64,000 nucleotides of DNA, taken from assembly GCA_013376995.1 (NCBI GenBank), contig JACAAZ010000003.1, forward strand, positions 124,001-188,000, read 5' to 3'. Below are positions 8,919 through 17,285 of this stretch, piece after piece. Under the pieces are notes generated by a model, which worked only from the letters and a program-made list of their open reading frames with translations, made no database searches and was not told the origin of the DNA. The position numbers and the translations under genes are program-made. The DNA is from Bacteroidota bacterium (GTDB lineage: Bacteria; Bacteroidota; Bacteroidia; Bacteroidales; UBA4417). Each line of letters starts with the position of its first letter. Positions within the stretch are counted from its first letter, which is position 1.

Positions 8919-9278
8919 TCATTCTACTTTGGTTTCATCCAGGTCATTATGATCATCACCACCAAGGCTGTAATAGTTGTTTTCTTCATCTTCATTTCCT
9001 ATATCTTCTGCTTCATCGTCCAATTCTGAACCAGGAACGTCCATGTCATTTAATTGACTAATGAATTCAAATCCAACGCCTTCTATTTTGACTGATCGCT
9101 TATTGTTGTTTGGCTCTTTCAACCGGGTCAGATCCTCGGGATTGAGGTTTCTTTCCTCCTTATACCTGTAATAGATATCCTCTTTGGCAGGATATAACGG
9201 GTATCCCGTTAATATATCAGGAGTGTGGTTACGGACTTGTATAACAGGCAGGTTCCTATTTTGAGATCTTTCTATCAT
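8919..9278 (-). CDS. Small acidic Bacteroidota-specific protein
   Basis: A 119-residue soluble protein starting at the ATG at 9278. A longer frame reaching 9362 is excluded because the promoter module P3 (9299-9367) covers that extension. The middle has PLYPAKEDIYYRYKEE, and the C-terminus is strongly acidic (DVPGSELDDEAEDIGNEDEENNYYSLGGD). Proteins ending in 'DVPGSELDDE...EENNYYSLGGD' are familiar from Bacteroidota genomes as uncharacterised proteins; I know no function. The leader is about 14 nt if transcription starts 7 bp after the -7 box. It is likely a member of the shared-promoter regulon. Confidence 0.8.
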   Translation of the reverse strand: MIERSQNRNLPVIQVRNHTPDILTGYPLYPAKEDIYYRYKEERNLNPEDLTRLKEPNNNKRSVKIEGVGFEFISQLNDMDVPGSELDDEAEDIGNEDEENNYYSLGGDDHNDLDETKVE

Positions 9279-9298
9279 CACATTATTTATTAACAGTG

Positions 9299-9367
9299 CG
9301 AAGTTCTGAAGTATCCAATGCCTATGTATTACACAACTTCCTGAAAGACTTACATCTTTCACACATT
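9299..9367 (-). promoter_or_regulatory. Shared promoter module P3
   Basis: Minus strand: AATGTGTGAAAGATGTAA (9367-9350), 13 bp, TTGTGTAA (9336-9329), 22 bp, a weak -7 (GAACTTCG) ending at 9299. It drives the acidic-protein gene (ATG 9278). Confidence 0.72.
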
Positions 9368-9467
9368 TTTAATGCCCGGGACTTGAAATCGGTGATGAAG
9401 CAATCCAACATTTCAATGTTCTTCAACTGCAACCGGAATTCTTTATCCATATGGCCCGGTTCGTTGA

Positions 9468-9536
9468 AAAGTGTGAAACATGTAAGTATGGATGAAAATT
9501 ATGTAAGCATTTCACTTTGGGGGCAATCTACCTTTG
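9468..9536 (+). promoter_or_regulatory. Shared promoter module P4
   Basis: Plus strand: AAAGTGTGAAACATGTAA (9468-9485), 13 bp, TTATGTAA (9499-9506), 22 bp, and a perfect -7 TACCTTTG (9529-9536). It points to the 9782 gene, with a long leader. Confidence 0.78.
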
Positions 9537-9781
9537 ACTATTCCAGCAAGGGAGCATTGCACAACTAAATCCAGCATTATCAGTCCGGATCATCAACCGC
9601 TTCCAACCTTGTTTTCTCGCTCCATGCGCGGTTAGTCGTTCATTCAACATGGACTTAAACCTGATCGGGCAATATTTCCAAAGTACAGTATGAAAAAAAG
9701 CAAAAAGAGCTTATAAGTCTCTATCTACGCCGCATCCACAAAATTTTTTTTTCACTCATCGCTTCTAAAACCCAAATAAAT

Positions 9782-10042
9782 ATGAAAAGATCAAATACTC
9801 AAGTGTTAGCTTCACTTATCATTTCACTACTCATTTCGCTGCCATTTGCCAACTACACATTTGCGCAACCCCAAATTTCACCTCCTCCTGGCCTTACAAA
9901 CAGCGGACATGCCTCAAGTTCAGCTGAGCATGCACCTTCAGCTCCTGTAGGTGAAGGAATTTTTGTGCTGGTAACCCTTGGAATAGCCCTTTCTATTCGT
10001 AAACTGTCAAAATTCAAAAGGAAAGTTACACGTCAGAATTAA
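9782..10042 (+). CDS. Small exported PPPG / single-TM protein
   Basis: An 86-residue protein with a signal peptide (SLLISLPFANYTFAQ), a short proline-, serine- and histidine-containing linker (PQISPPPGLTNSGHASSS) and a C-terminal membrane helix with basic tail (APVGEGIFVLVTLGIALSIRKLSKFKRK). Small 'signal peptide - PPPG - GxGxxxLxxxGxAyxxxKx' proteins are common in Bacteroidota, from memory; their role is unknown. The C-terminal hydrophobic helix and basic end resemble sorting-signal architecture, but no matching enzyme is in the window. It lies downstream of module P4 and 17 bp before the next gene, so the two may be co-transcribed. Confidence 0.75.
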   Translation: MKRSNTQVLASLIISLLISLPFANYTFAQPQISPPPGLTNSGHASSSAEHAPSAPVGEGIFVLVTLGIALSIRKLSKFKRKVTRQN

Positions 10043-10059
10043 ACAATACCAGATACAAA

Positions 10060-10431
10060 ATGAAAACCCGGATATTCCTGTTGATGACCCTATGTATGAT
10101 TTTAACCTGTGTTAATGCACAAAACCAGCAAGTTAAGATGATAAACGTTGGTATTGTTGAAGCAACAGACCCTGACTCAGGACAAAATCTTACGTATAGG
10201 ATCATCTCAGGAAATTCTGAGAAGTTCTTTTCAATTGATCCAGTTGCAGGAATGCTAAGGGTCAAGCAATCAGCCTATTCTACATTTGCTGGTCAAAGGA
10301 CCTGGCAACTTACTGTGAATGTATCCGACAACGATGCCAGTAAACCCTTGAGTTCAAGTGCTGTAATCCAGGTGACTCTTAAGAAAGATCTTCTTAACCG
10401 GAACACAGTTCCAATAATAACAAAACTATAG
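10060..10431 (+). CDS. Exported single cadherin-like domain protein
   Basis: A 123-residue protein with a signal peptide ending near ILTCVNA. The rest is a single cadherin/He_PIG-like domain: VGIVEATDPDSGQNLTYRIISGN, FSIDPVAGMLRVK, then WQLTVNVSDNDAS and a final strand ending VIQVTL. The ATDPD and SDND motifs are typical Ca2+-binding positions of cadherin repeats. Cadherin-like domains are usually arrayed in large adhesins; a stand-alone exported copy is unusual. There is no anchor or secretion signal at the C-terminus, so it is probably periplasmic or released. It follows the small exported gene at 9782 and may share promoter P4. Confidence 0.75.
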   Translation: MKTRIFLLMTLCMILTCVNAQNQQVKMINVGIVEATDPDSGQNLTYRIISGNSEKFFSIDPVAGMLRVKQSAYSTFAGQRTWQLTVNVSDNDASKPLSSSAVIQVTLKKDLLNRNTVPIITKL

Positions 10432-10474
10432 CCTGCTTAAAATTATTAACATCGTATAGCCAGTGCATAAGAGA

Positions 10475-11035
10475 TCAAATATTCTCAATCGGTGTCCGTC
10501 TTTTCAGCTTGAGATGCTTGTAGTGTGAGGGAGTCATACCGGTCATCTTTTTGAATTGATTTGATAAATGAGCTGCACTGCTATAATGCATCTTATAAGC
10601 TATTTCTGTAATATTCAGTTCATCATATACCAATAACTCCTTAACCCGCTCTATTCGATGGTTAAGTAAAAAATGTTCGATGGTAATTCCCAGGTTTTCT
10701 GAAAAGATATTTGCCAGATAGGTATAATCGTAATTTAATTTTTCGCTTAGATAATCTGAAAAGTTGATCTTTAATTGGGTATCCTGATAATGAATCAGAT
10801 CAATAACACAAACTTTGATTTTCTCGATTAATATGCTCCTGTTGTCATGAATAAGCGCCAGCCCCGACCTGTTGAGTTCAACATTCAGCCTATTCAATAT
10901 GTCAGAGCCAACATCTTCCTCAACCTCCACCTCCCCATATACCAGATTTCTATAATGGAATCCGAATTTATCAAGTTCGGATTTCACTATAAGCAAGCAT
11001 CGGTTACTCACCATATTTTTAATAAAAAGCTTCAT
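10475..11035 (-). CDS. AraC-family regulator with HMA-like N-terminus (paralogue 1)
   Basis: A 186-residue protein. Residues 1-60 (MKLFIKNMVSNRCLLIVKSELDK) resemble an HMA-type ferredoxin fold, but the metal-binding CxxC is reduced to SNRC. A helical linker follows, then a C-terminal AraC double helix-turn-helix (LNITEIAYKMHYSSAAHLSNQFKKMTGMTPSHYK, about 140-175). It has two paralogues in the window (20178-20732 and 49701-50261). It follows the PAS and CheB-CheR genes by 22 bp and is probably the DNA-binding output of that signalling operon. It is a candidate regulator of the shared promoter module. Whether it senses metal is doubtful given the lost cysteine. Confidence 0.88.
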   Translation of the reverse strand: MKLFIKNMVSNRCLLIVKSELDKFGFHYRNLVYGEVEVEEDVGSDILNRLNVELNRSGLALIHDNRSILIEKIKVCVIDLIHYQDTQLKINFSDYLSEKLNYDYTYLANIFSENLGITIEHFLLNHRIERVKELLVYDELNITEIAYKMHYSSAAHLSNQFKKMTGMTPSHYKHLKLKRRTPIENI

Positions 11036-11057
11036 CCTTCAGTATCCAATAATAAAA

Positions 11058-11621
11058 TCAACGTTCTAATTCGCTCTTCAACTTGGTGATATCAATAACT
11101 GACAACAGGCAGTCCTTTTCATCTCCGGCAACAACACCTTCAATATAAACCTCGCACAGCGGCAATGAGGACGTTTCTAAAGTAACTTCACAGGATCCCT
11201 TGGAATTAGTCTCATAAAGTGACGTTAAGAAATCATTGAAAACAGTTTTAGATCCTTCCGAAACGAAAAATCTGAAGTTGCTGTCAACCAGGCTGAATCG
11301 TCTTTCTCCAAGCAAATCAGCCCCTGTGAAGTTTAAATCATGTATGGTCCCATTTTGATTGATTGTAAAAAAGCCAATGGGGGCTAAATCAAACAGTCTT
11401 GTATATTTTCGCAGAGCGGTTTCAGCTGTTTCGTAAGTAAGCCTTAATTCTTCATTCTGCATTTCAAGTTCAATCTGGTGAACCTGCAATTCGTGCAGAA
11501 GTTTTTTTACATCGACCTCTCCTTCTGGCACTTCAGATAATTTTGCATTTTCCTTAAGCTTTTCTTCTGCTTTCATACGCAGCATTTGAGCTTCATTGAA
11601 ATTCATTTCCTGTTCTTTCAT
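11058..11621 (-). CDS. Stand-alone PAS-domain protein
   Basis: A 187-residue cytoplasmic protein. It starts with a helical segment resembling the 'ELQVHQIELEMQNEELR' linkers that precede PAS domains in CheB-CheR and kinase proteins. A PAS domain follows (LFDLAPIGFFTINQNGTIHDLN, about 95-180) and the protein ends with LSVIDITKLKSELER. There is no kinase, cyclase or methyltransferase output, so it is a sensor or adaptor. It overlaps the CheB-CheR gene stop by 4 bp (ATGA), implying translational coupling, and the AraC regulator gene follows. It could relay the CheB-CheR-PAS signal. Confidence 0.85.
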   Translation of the reverse strand: MKEQEMNFNEAQMLRMKAEEKLKENAKLSEVPEGEVDVKKLLHELQVHQIELEMQNEELRLTYETAETALRKYTRLFDLAPIGFFTINQNGTIHDLNFTGADLLGERRFSLVDSNFRFFVSEGSKTVFNDFLTSLYETNSKGSCEVTLETSSLPLCEVYIEGVVAGDEKDCLLSVIDITKLKSELER

Positions 11622-14560
11622 GGCTTCGCGATTTTAGTAACAACAGTCAAACCTTTTGCATTATCTTGATTATCAGATTGAATATAAATTGAACATTCAA
11701 GAAGTTGAATTTTTTCCCCGGCGGTAATCATATGAATTTCGATTTTACCATCCTGATTTTTGTCAAACCGCTTCTTGATAGCCTGAACAAAGCCATTTTG
11801 ATCTTTTTCAGGGATAAATGCCTTTATGAAATCCTTGTTCAGCACTTCCTCACGTTTTTTACCCAGGAAAGCTTCTGCAATCCTGTTGTATTCGAGTATC
11901 TTAAGATCGTTGGATAGATGAATAATCACATCCTCCGAAATATCAGCATACAGCCTGCTAAGCCTTTCCATTTCGGAATATTTAACTTCAACCTGTTTAA
12001 GGTCAGTTATGTTGATGAAAGTGATCACAAGTCCATCAATCCTGTCATCAAAAGTCCGGTAAGGCATGATCCGTGTTAAGAACCATCTTCCATCTTTTGC
12101 AGGGACCTGCTTCTGAATAAACACGAGGGTATTTAAAACCTCGACTGCATCACTGGCCAGGTTTGGGTATACCAGGTCTGAAACAAGATCGGTGAAAGGT
12201 CGACCAATGTCACTTTTAATAAGTTTAAATATTTTGGTTGCCTGTAGTGTAAAACGCCTGATATTTAACTCTTTATCCAGGAACAGAGTGGCAATATCGG
12301 TGCTGTTCAGCAGGTTCTTCATATCATTATTCGCTCTTGAAGAATCATCGACCTTCGACTGCAATTCTGCGTTCACTGTTTGCAGTTCTTCATTGAGGCT
12401 CTGCATTTCTTCCTTTGATGTGGTCAGTTCCTCATTGGTAGACTGCAATTCTTCGTTGGTTGATTGCAATTCTTCATTTGCTGATTTCAATTCTTCCTGC
12501 GACGTCTGCATCTCTTCGAAAGTTGACTGTACCTCTTCCCTTGAACGAATCAATTCTTCTTCTAATTCAGCCATTCTCTGGCTGCCCGGGTTATTCTTCC
12601 CTTTGGCAGGAGCAGAACTTTTATCCGGATGTCCTTGCAGATCGTTGAAAATGATCATGACCATTCCATGCAATTGTTCCGGCTTATCCAACCATTGAAT
12701 TGTAAGGTTGACCAACTGGGTACCGCCGTTTGTGCCAACCTTCAGGTTATGCAGGATGACGGTTTCTTTTTTTGTAACGGCTTTACGGAATGCAATAGGG
12801 AATTCGTGTCGCAACCCTTCACGCAACATAGCAAAAATGTTCAGGTTAGCTTTGCCGACAGCCGGCTCAAGGTATTTGCCGGTCCTGCCGCTGATATAAA
12901 TAATATCACCATTCTCATTTACCAGTACACCAGCAGGTGAGAATTGCTGCAGTAATAGTTGATCTGCGATTATTTGAATGTTCTGGACTGATTTTTCAGG
13001 CATTGGAATTCCGGTATTGGAAGGTTTATTACGGGAATACGAAGATGGGAAATCCGACAATTCTGGTAACAAAGACGACGATGATCGCTTAAAAATTTTG
13101 AGTTTTGAATCAACAGGGACAAACATAAGATTTTGAGTTCCTATTGTTTCTGAACTGCCCAGCAACATATAGCCTTCAGGGTTTAGACTATAGCCAAAAA
13201 GGCCAAGCAATTTCCGTTGCAGAACCGAATCCAGGTATATCAGTAGGTTACGGCAGGATAAAATATCAATTTTTGTAAAGGGAGGGTGATTGATCACATT
13301 ATGTTGGGCGAACACTATCATCTCCCTGATTTCGGTACTGATTCGGTACGTGTTATCAACCTTGACAAAAAACCGGTTAAGCCGCTCGGGAGAAATTTCA
13401 GAAGTGATATTCGCCTGGAAAATCCCCTTTCTTGCTATTTCTATGGCCTCATTGTCAAGGTCTGTTGCAAATATCTGCAGGGTTAATCCGCAATAGGGGT
13501 TTGTCTTCTCAAGAGCTTCCTTAAAAACAATAGCAAGTGAATAAGCTTCTTCGCCTGTTGAGCAGCCTGGTATCCATGCCCGAATAATTGAATTGCTCCT
13601 CGGGGCTGAAATGATGGATGGGAGAATGACTTCTCTCAGCTTTTCCCAAACAAAGTTATCACGGAAAAAGTTCGTTACACCTATCATCAATTCTTTAAAA
13701 AGAATATCGACTTCACCAGGATTTTCCTGCAGAAAATGAACATAGGAGGATATCTTTTCGATTTTATGTATCCCCATTCGCCTTTCTATACGGCGATAAA
13801 TAGTATTCTTTTTATAGAGTGAGAAATCGTTCCCGGTTCTGATCCTGAGCAGAATAATGATTTTTTCCAGGGCGCTCTGGTCTTTTATGTCCTTGTCGGA
13901 GTCAGATCTAATAGCAGGTATATGCTTAATATATTCCAGCAACAAAGAAGGGATTTCGTTCGCAGGAGCAACAATGTCAGCTTGCACAGAATTTATTGCA
14001 TTGCGGGGCATGCTGTCAAATTTTGCAGAAGCAGGTTCCTGCACCAATACAATGCCATTCTTTTCCTTGATGCTCTTTATGCCAATACTTCCATCTGATC
14101 CCATCCCGGAAAGAATAACAGCTATACTCCGATCAAGAAGGTCTTCTGCGAGGGAACAAAGGAAGAAATCAACTGGAAGACGTAATCCTCTTGCTTCAAC
14201 CGGTTCAAAGAGATGAAGCACGCCCTTAAGGATTGACATGCTCTTGTTGGGAGGAATTACATAAATGCAATCCGGCTTTACCTGCATCCGGTCGGATACC
14301 TGGAGAACTTTCATCCCGGAAATCCGCTGCAGCAATTCGGGTAATAAACCCTTTTGTGTGGGATCCAGATGTTGAATAACCACATATGCAAGCCCGCTGT
14401 TGTCAGGAACATTTCCCAGGAATTGTTCCAAAGCCTCAAGGCCCCCGGCAGATGCGCCAATACCCACAATCGGGAACTGATCAGAAACAGACTGAGGATA
14501 TCTTGCCCTGACAGCTGTTTCCTGTTTCAACTGCCCGGATTTCTGTTTCTTTTGAATCAT
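11618..14560 (-). CDS. CheB-CheR-PAS fusion protein
   Basis: A 980-residue multidomain protein. An N-terminal CheB methylesterase domain (FPIVGIGASAGGLEAL with Ser near 37, VVIQHLDPTQKGLLPELL, LSGMGSDGSIG) is followed by a CheR methyltransferase (GCSTGEEAYSLAI, SCRNLLIYLD). A long coiled coil with repeated 'EELQSTNEEL' units comes next (about 660-745), and two PAS domains complete it. No receiver domain or kinase is present. Such fusions are widespread in Bacteroidota but are not part of classical chemotaxis there, and no other che genes are seen here. It is likely the sensory head of an operon with the PAS protein and AraC regulator. The upstream gap (14561-14977) has no shared promoter module. 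Confidence 0.93.
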   Translation of the reverse strand: MIQKKQKSGQLKQETAVRARYPQSVSDQFPIVGIGASAGGLEALEQFLGNVPDNSGLAYVVIQHLDPTQKGLLPELLQRISGMKVLQVSDRMQVKPDCIYVIPPNKSMSILKGVLHLFEPVEARGLRLPVDFFLCSLAEDLLDRSIAVILSGMGSDGSIGIKSIKEKNGIVLVQEPASAKFDSMPRNAINSVQADIVAPANEIPSLLLEYIKHIPAIRSDSDKDIKDQSALEKIIILLRIRTGNDFSLYKKNTIYRRIERRMGIHKIEKISSYVHFLQENPGEVDILFKELMIGVTNFFRDNFVWEKLREVILPSIISAPRSNSIIRAWIPGCSTGEEAYSLAIVFKEALEKTNPYCGLTLQIFATDLDNEAIEIARKGIFQANITSEISPERLNRFFVKVDNTYRISTEIREMIVFAQHNVINHPPFTKIDILSCRNLLIYLDSVLQRKLLGLFGYSLNPEGYMLLGSSETIGTQNLMFVPVDSKLKIFKRSSSSLLPELSDFPSSYSRNKPSNTGIPMPEKSVQNIQIIADQLLLQQFSPAGVLVNENGDIIYISGRTGKYLEPAVGKANLNIFAMLREGLRHEFPIAFRKAVTKKETVILHNLKVGTNGGTQLVNLTIQWLDKPEQLHGMVMIIFNDLQGHPDKSSAPAKGKNNPGSQRMAELEEELIRSREEVQSTFEEMQTSQEELKSANEELQSTNEELQSTNEELTTSKEEMQSLNEELQTVNAELQSKVDDSSRANNDMKNLLNSTDIATLFLDKELNIRRFTLQATKIFKLIKSDIGRPFTDLVSDLVYPNLASDAVEVLNTLVFIQKQVPAKDGRWFLTRIMPYRTFDDRIDGLVITFINITDLKQVEVKYSEMERLSRLYADISEDVIIHLSNDLKILEYNRIAEAFLGKKREEVLNKDFIKAFIPEKDQNGFVQAIKKRFDKNQDGKIEIHMITAGEKIQLLECSIYIQSDNQDNAKGLTVVTKIAKP

Positions 14561-14977
14561 TGTTATTGTCTTATCATTCCGAAATGTAACTATTTCTGCT
14601 TGATGGCAGAATTATATCCCTGAAGGGAAGTGCTGGTTTATTGAACCATTGATTCTCAACAGCATTTCTTACAAATTTACTAAAAAGCAAATAATTTTCA
14701 AAGAAAAGCATTCACGTTACCACATAGGCCTGGGGAAATGCCTTCAAAGGCTATCAGTGCAGGCTTATACTTTTCTTATCTTTTGTTTCTAAAAACTTCA
14801 ATCCTTCCACTTATAATGACTCAACACCTTGACATCAATTAACTTCCTAACGGATAATTACTCAATTTACATCAGTTTTGACTTAAAATAAACTGTTTTG
14901 TAAAGTTGAATTTTGTCCACTTTTATTCCGGAATAATCAATGACAAATTATTTGCGTGTCAAATGAAAGAAATATGA
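14561..14977. other. 417-bp gap, no gene recognised
   Basis: No coding frame, repeat or shared promoter module seen. It is A+T-rich and presumably carries the promoter of the CheB-CheR operon and the 3' end of the methyltransferase gene. Confidence 0.6.
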
Positions 14978-15706
14978 TTATGCTGCCCAGGCATCATTTT
15001 TATTGGTTTTCCCAACAACAGAGTAGCGGAAGTACCAGGTTCGCTTGAGAGAGTAATTCATAATTCTTGCATACAAGAGCAGTTCTTTAAGTTCAAAGGC
15101 CTTGTATCCCTTTAAGACCGATTGCGGCCCATTATTTCCTATTTTGAAACCGACCTTAAAAATCCGGGCCATAGTCCAGGCGCAAATAAAAGCCAGCCAA
15201 CTGCGATGCAGATCGTTCATTATAAATCCGATATTAACATGTTGCCTGAGATAGAAGAATAACTTAAAAAACTCCTCATCACTAAAATGGTGGCAAAACA
15301 AAGAACTATGAACGATATCGATATTATTGGTCCGATCGAGAAAATCCTGGAAATCTGCATTAACTCCAATAATTTCGGGATATCCCTCAGTACGGTGATT
15401 AAGGCAAGAGATTGCTTTTTTATCTATATCAACTCCGGTTAAGTGAACATTGTAATGGTTTTCCCTGGCCCAATCTGCAATAGCAATCAGGGAATCACCA
15501 GATCCGCAGCCAATATCAACAAGGTGATACTTTTTGGTATTATCAGTGATGAGTTGTTTAATTCCATCCAGGAAAACAACATGTTCCCCTGTGACCTTTT
15601 TAATGTTGGATTGACGTTTTGCATTTTTAACGGGCAAACCTGAAATCACAACCTGTTTATTAAGTCGTTGCTTATCACCAGAAGAATTTGCGATTTGGTT
15701 TAACAT
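14978..15706 (-). CDS. Class I SAM-dependent methyltransferase
   Basis: A 242-residue protein with the Rossmann SAM-binding motif I VDIGCGSGDSL (about 62-72), motif II GVDIDKKAI, and a post-motif 'DIVHSSLFCHHFSDEE'. These patterns are typical of small-molecule methyltransferases in polyketide or lipid pathways, but the substrate is unknown. It lies 144 bp downstream of the flavodoxin-reductase-like gene on the same strand. The two may form an operon under module P5, which would link them to a redox or lipid modification step. Paralogous methyltransferases of unknown substrate are common, so the name is limited to the class. Confidence 0.82.
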   Translation of the reverse strand: MLNQIANSSGDKQRLNKQVVISGLPVKNAKRQSNIKKVTGEHVVFLDGIKQLITDNTKKYHLVDIGCGSGDSLIAIADWARENHYNVHLTGVDIDKKAISCLNHRTEGYPEIIGVNADFQDFLDRTNNIDIVHSSLFCHHFSDEEFFKLFFYLRQHVNIGFIMNDLHRSWLAFICAWTMARIFKVGFKIGNNGPQSVLKGYKAFELKELLLYARIMNYSLKRTWYFRYSVVGKTNKNDAWAA

Positions 15707-15850
15707 GAGTTTTGGAGCCTAACTATTTACTGCTGCGAAACGTGATGAAACGGGAAATTAATTAAGGAACTATGAATTCGTTAACAGGCAGGATTGAATT
15801 AGCAGTAAATTCAGCCAGGGATCTTTACTAAACTGTTGTTAACCTGGTTG

Positions 15851-16546
15851 TTATTTCTTTCCTACAGGTACTTCAGCAAAGTTTTCTTTGATTATCGTTT
15901 CCTGGGCTATGTTCATTGCTGAGAGTTGTTCTTCGACTTCATCCATCATTTGCGGAGGGCCGCAAAGGTATATATGCCGGACATTGCCAGGGATATGCTC
16001 ACGCAGGAAGTCTTCCGATATATGTCCGTAGGAACATCCCTGAACCACTTCGTCGGATAAGATGTTGATGAAGTTTTCCCCGAGCATCTCCCTGAATTCC
16101 CTGTTCAGGATAATATCGTTTTTTGTCTTATTGGCAAAAATGAGCTTGTTCCCGCCAAGTGAATTTGTCGATTGCAGGCTTCTAAGGATAGAAATGAAGG
16201 GTGTAACGCCTGCCCCACCTGCAATGAACACTCCCTCTCCTTCATACATCAAGGTTCCAAAAACATCGCGCAGTATTAACACATCATCCTGTTGAATCAG
16301 TCGAAATTGGTTAGTTACACCTCTATGGGAAGGATAAATTTTTATTGTAAATTCCAGGAAATAATTCCCAGGAAGGCAAGTAAATGTAAATGGCCTTTTC
16401 ACTTTCTTCCATCCATTCCTGTTAATGGAAAGTTCTGTGGCTTGCCCTGGCATGAATTCATAATTCTCAGGCTTTTCGGTCACAACTTTCAGCACATCAT
16501 GAGTTAGGTGCATAACAGATATAACCTTTACTTCAAATTGGTTCAT
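15851..16546 (-). CDS. FAD/NAD-binding flavodoxin-reductase-like oxidoreductase
   Basis: A 231-residue protein of the ferredoxin-NADP+ reductase fold. An FAD domain (PGQATELSINRNGWKKVKRPFTF with the RPFT FAD signature) precedes an NAD(P) domain (GEGVFIAGGAGVTPFISILRSL, YLCGPPQMMDEVEEQL). It lacks a 2Fe-2S domain and its cysteines, so electron transfer would use a separate partner protein. Such proteins are often called flavodoxin reductase family 1 or class I FNR. The start is ATG 16546. A copy of the shared promoter module (P5) lies 340 bp upstream with no gene between, so the gene is probably controlled by it through a long leader. Confidence 0.85.
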   Translation of the reverse strand: MNQFEVKVISVMHLTHDVLKVVTEKPENYEFMPGQATELSINRNGWKKVKRPFTFTCLPGNYFLEFTIKIYPSHRGVTNQFRLIQQDDVLILRDVFGTLMYEGEGVFIAGGAGVTPFISILRSLQSTNSLGGNKLIFANKTKNDIILNREFREMLGENFINILSDEVVQGCSYGHISEDFLREHIPGNVRHIYLCGPPQMMDEVEEQLSAMNIAQETIIKENFAEVPVGKK

Positions 16547-16885
16547 ATTTTAATCTTTTTACCCGGATGAAGAAGGCTAAATACATCCTGATTTCCGGTC
16601 AGTAATGAATGATTGAATTCTCTGATCAGGAAGTGTGAAACTGGTTTCAACTTCAGCTGGTCAGACTGATATCTACTAATAACTTTGGCAAATGGTCCTT
16701 ACAAGGCTCTTTTTAAGGTAATTACTAAGATTGCAAATCTTAAGCCTGAGTTGTGTACTCTAACCTCAATGAGCAATTGGTTTATTACATAAATCATTTC
16801 TGAAACGAATGCGTTCAGGGCTTCAACCAGATACGTACCAGCTCCCTTAGTTTTAGTTTTGTCAGCATAAATTGATTCAGTTATG

Positions 16886-16954
16886 CAAAAATATCTGGCG
16901 ATGAGTGAAAGCTTGTTACAAAACTTTTATAAAGACTTACATAATTCACACATT
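16886..16954 (-). promoter_or_regulatory. Shared promoter module P5
   Basis: Minus strand: AATGTGTGAATTATGTAA (16954-16937), 13 bp, TTTTGTAA (16923-16916), 22 bp, -7 TATTTTTG ending at 16886. It points to the FNR-like gene with a long leader. Confidence 0.8.
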
Positions 16955-17160
16955 TTGAAATCTGAATATATATTCGAGAAGGACAGGTTTTCACATCAAT
17001 AATCCAATATAAAATTAACTTGAGAATTGGGAGAGTGCAAAACAAAGCCTTTTCAAGGCTTTCAGCTGATGAACCCGCCGATTGGCTTTTATACCATAAG
17101 GTAAGAAGTGAAATAACGGATAAAGAAGTATTAACAATCTGCATTATAGCTATAAATAAA

Positions 17161-17241
17161 GAGGCTGTTTCAAAAGTTGGAATTTTCATCCTTTCACTTC
17201 TCATCGACGTTTAGCGATTGAAGAACTTTTGAAACAGCCCC
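17161..17241. repeat. Short element with 16-bp perfect inverted ends (MITE-like, or a terminator)
   Basis: GGCTGTTTCAAAAGTT (17163-17178) is repeated inversely as AACTTTTGAAACAGCC (17224-17239), with 45 bp between. The ends GAGGCTGTTTCAAAAG resemble insertion-sequence termini, so this may be a MITE or IS remnant. It also lies 47 bp beyond the stop codon of the OmpA gene and could act as its terminator. Confidence 0.6.
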
Positions 17242-17285
17242 GGCATTATTCGTAAACCAAAACCCTGATCAACGAATCTTTAATA

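Larger units (their letters stand above)
9279..9781. other. 503-bp intergenic with two divergent promoter modules
   Basis: Contains module P3 pointing left and module P4 pointing right, with their distal ends 100 bp apart. About 240 bp lie between the P4 -7 box and the next gene at 9782; only a 14-codon ATG frame is seen there near 9650. A T-rich tract precedes the 9782 gene. Confidence 0.6.
16547..17285. other. 739-bp intergenic region: leader, P5 and inverted-repeat element
   Basis: From the FNR start upwards: a 340-bp leader with no convincing gene (only a 17-codon ATG frame near its 5' end and a longer open frame without a good start); promoter module P5 (16886-16954); a small hairpin AAAGCCTT (17044-17051) / AAGGCTTT (17055-17062); and the inverted-repeat element at 17161-17241. 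A plus-strand frame of 64 codons at 17020-17214 has no recognisable features. Confidence 0.6.

Noticed and set aside
8919-9362. Longer (147-residue) form of the acidic protein
   Set aside because: The extra N-terminal codons lie on promoter P3; the ATG at 9278 is the likely start.
9296-9568. 90-codon plus-strand frame
   Set aside because: It covers both promoter modules P3 and P4 and is not coding-like.
16960-17240. Decayed transposase gene beside the inverted-repeat element
   Set aside because: Neither strand shows a transposase motif; only the inverted ends look mobile.
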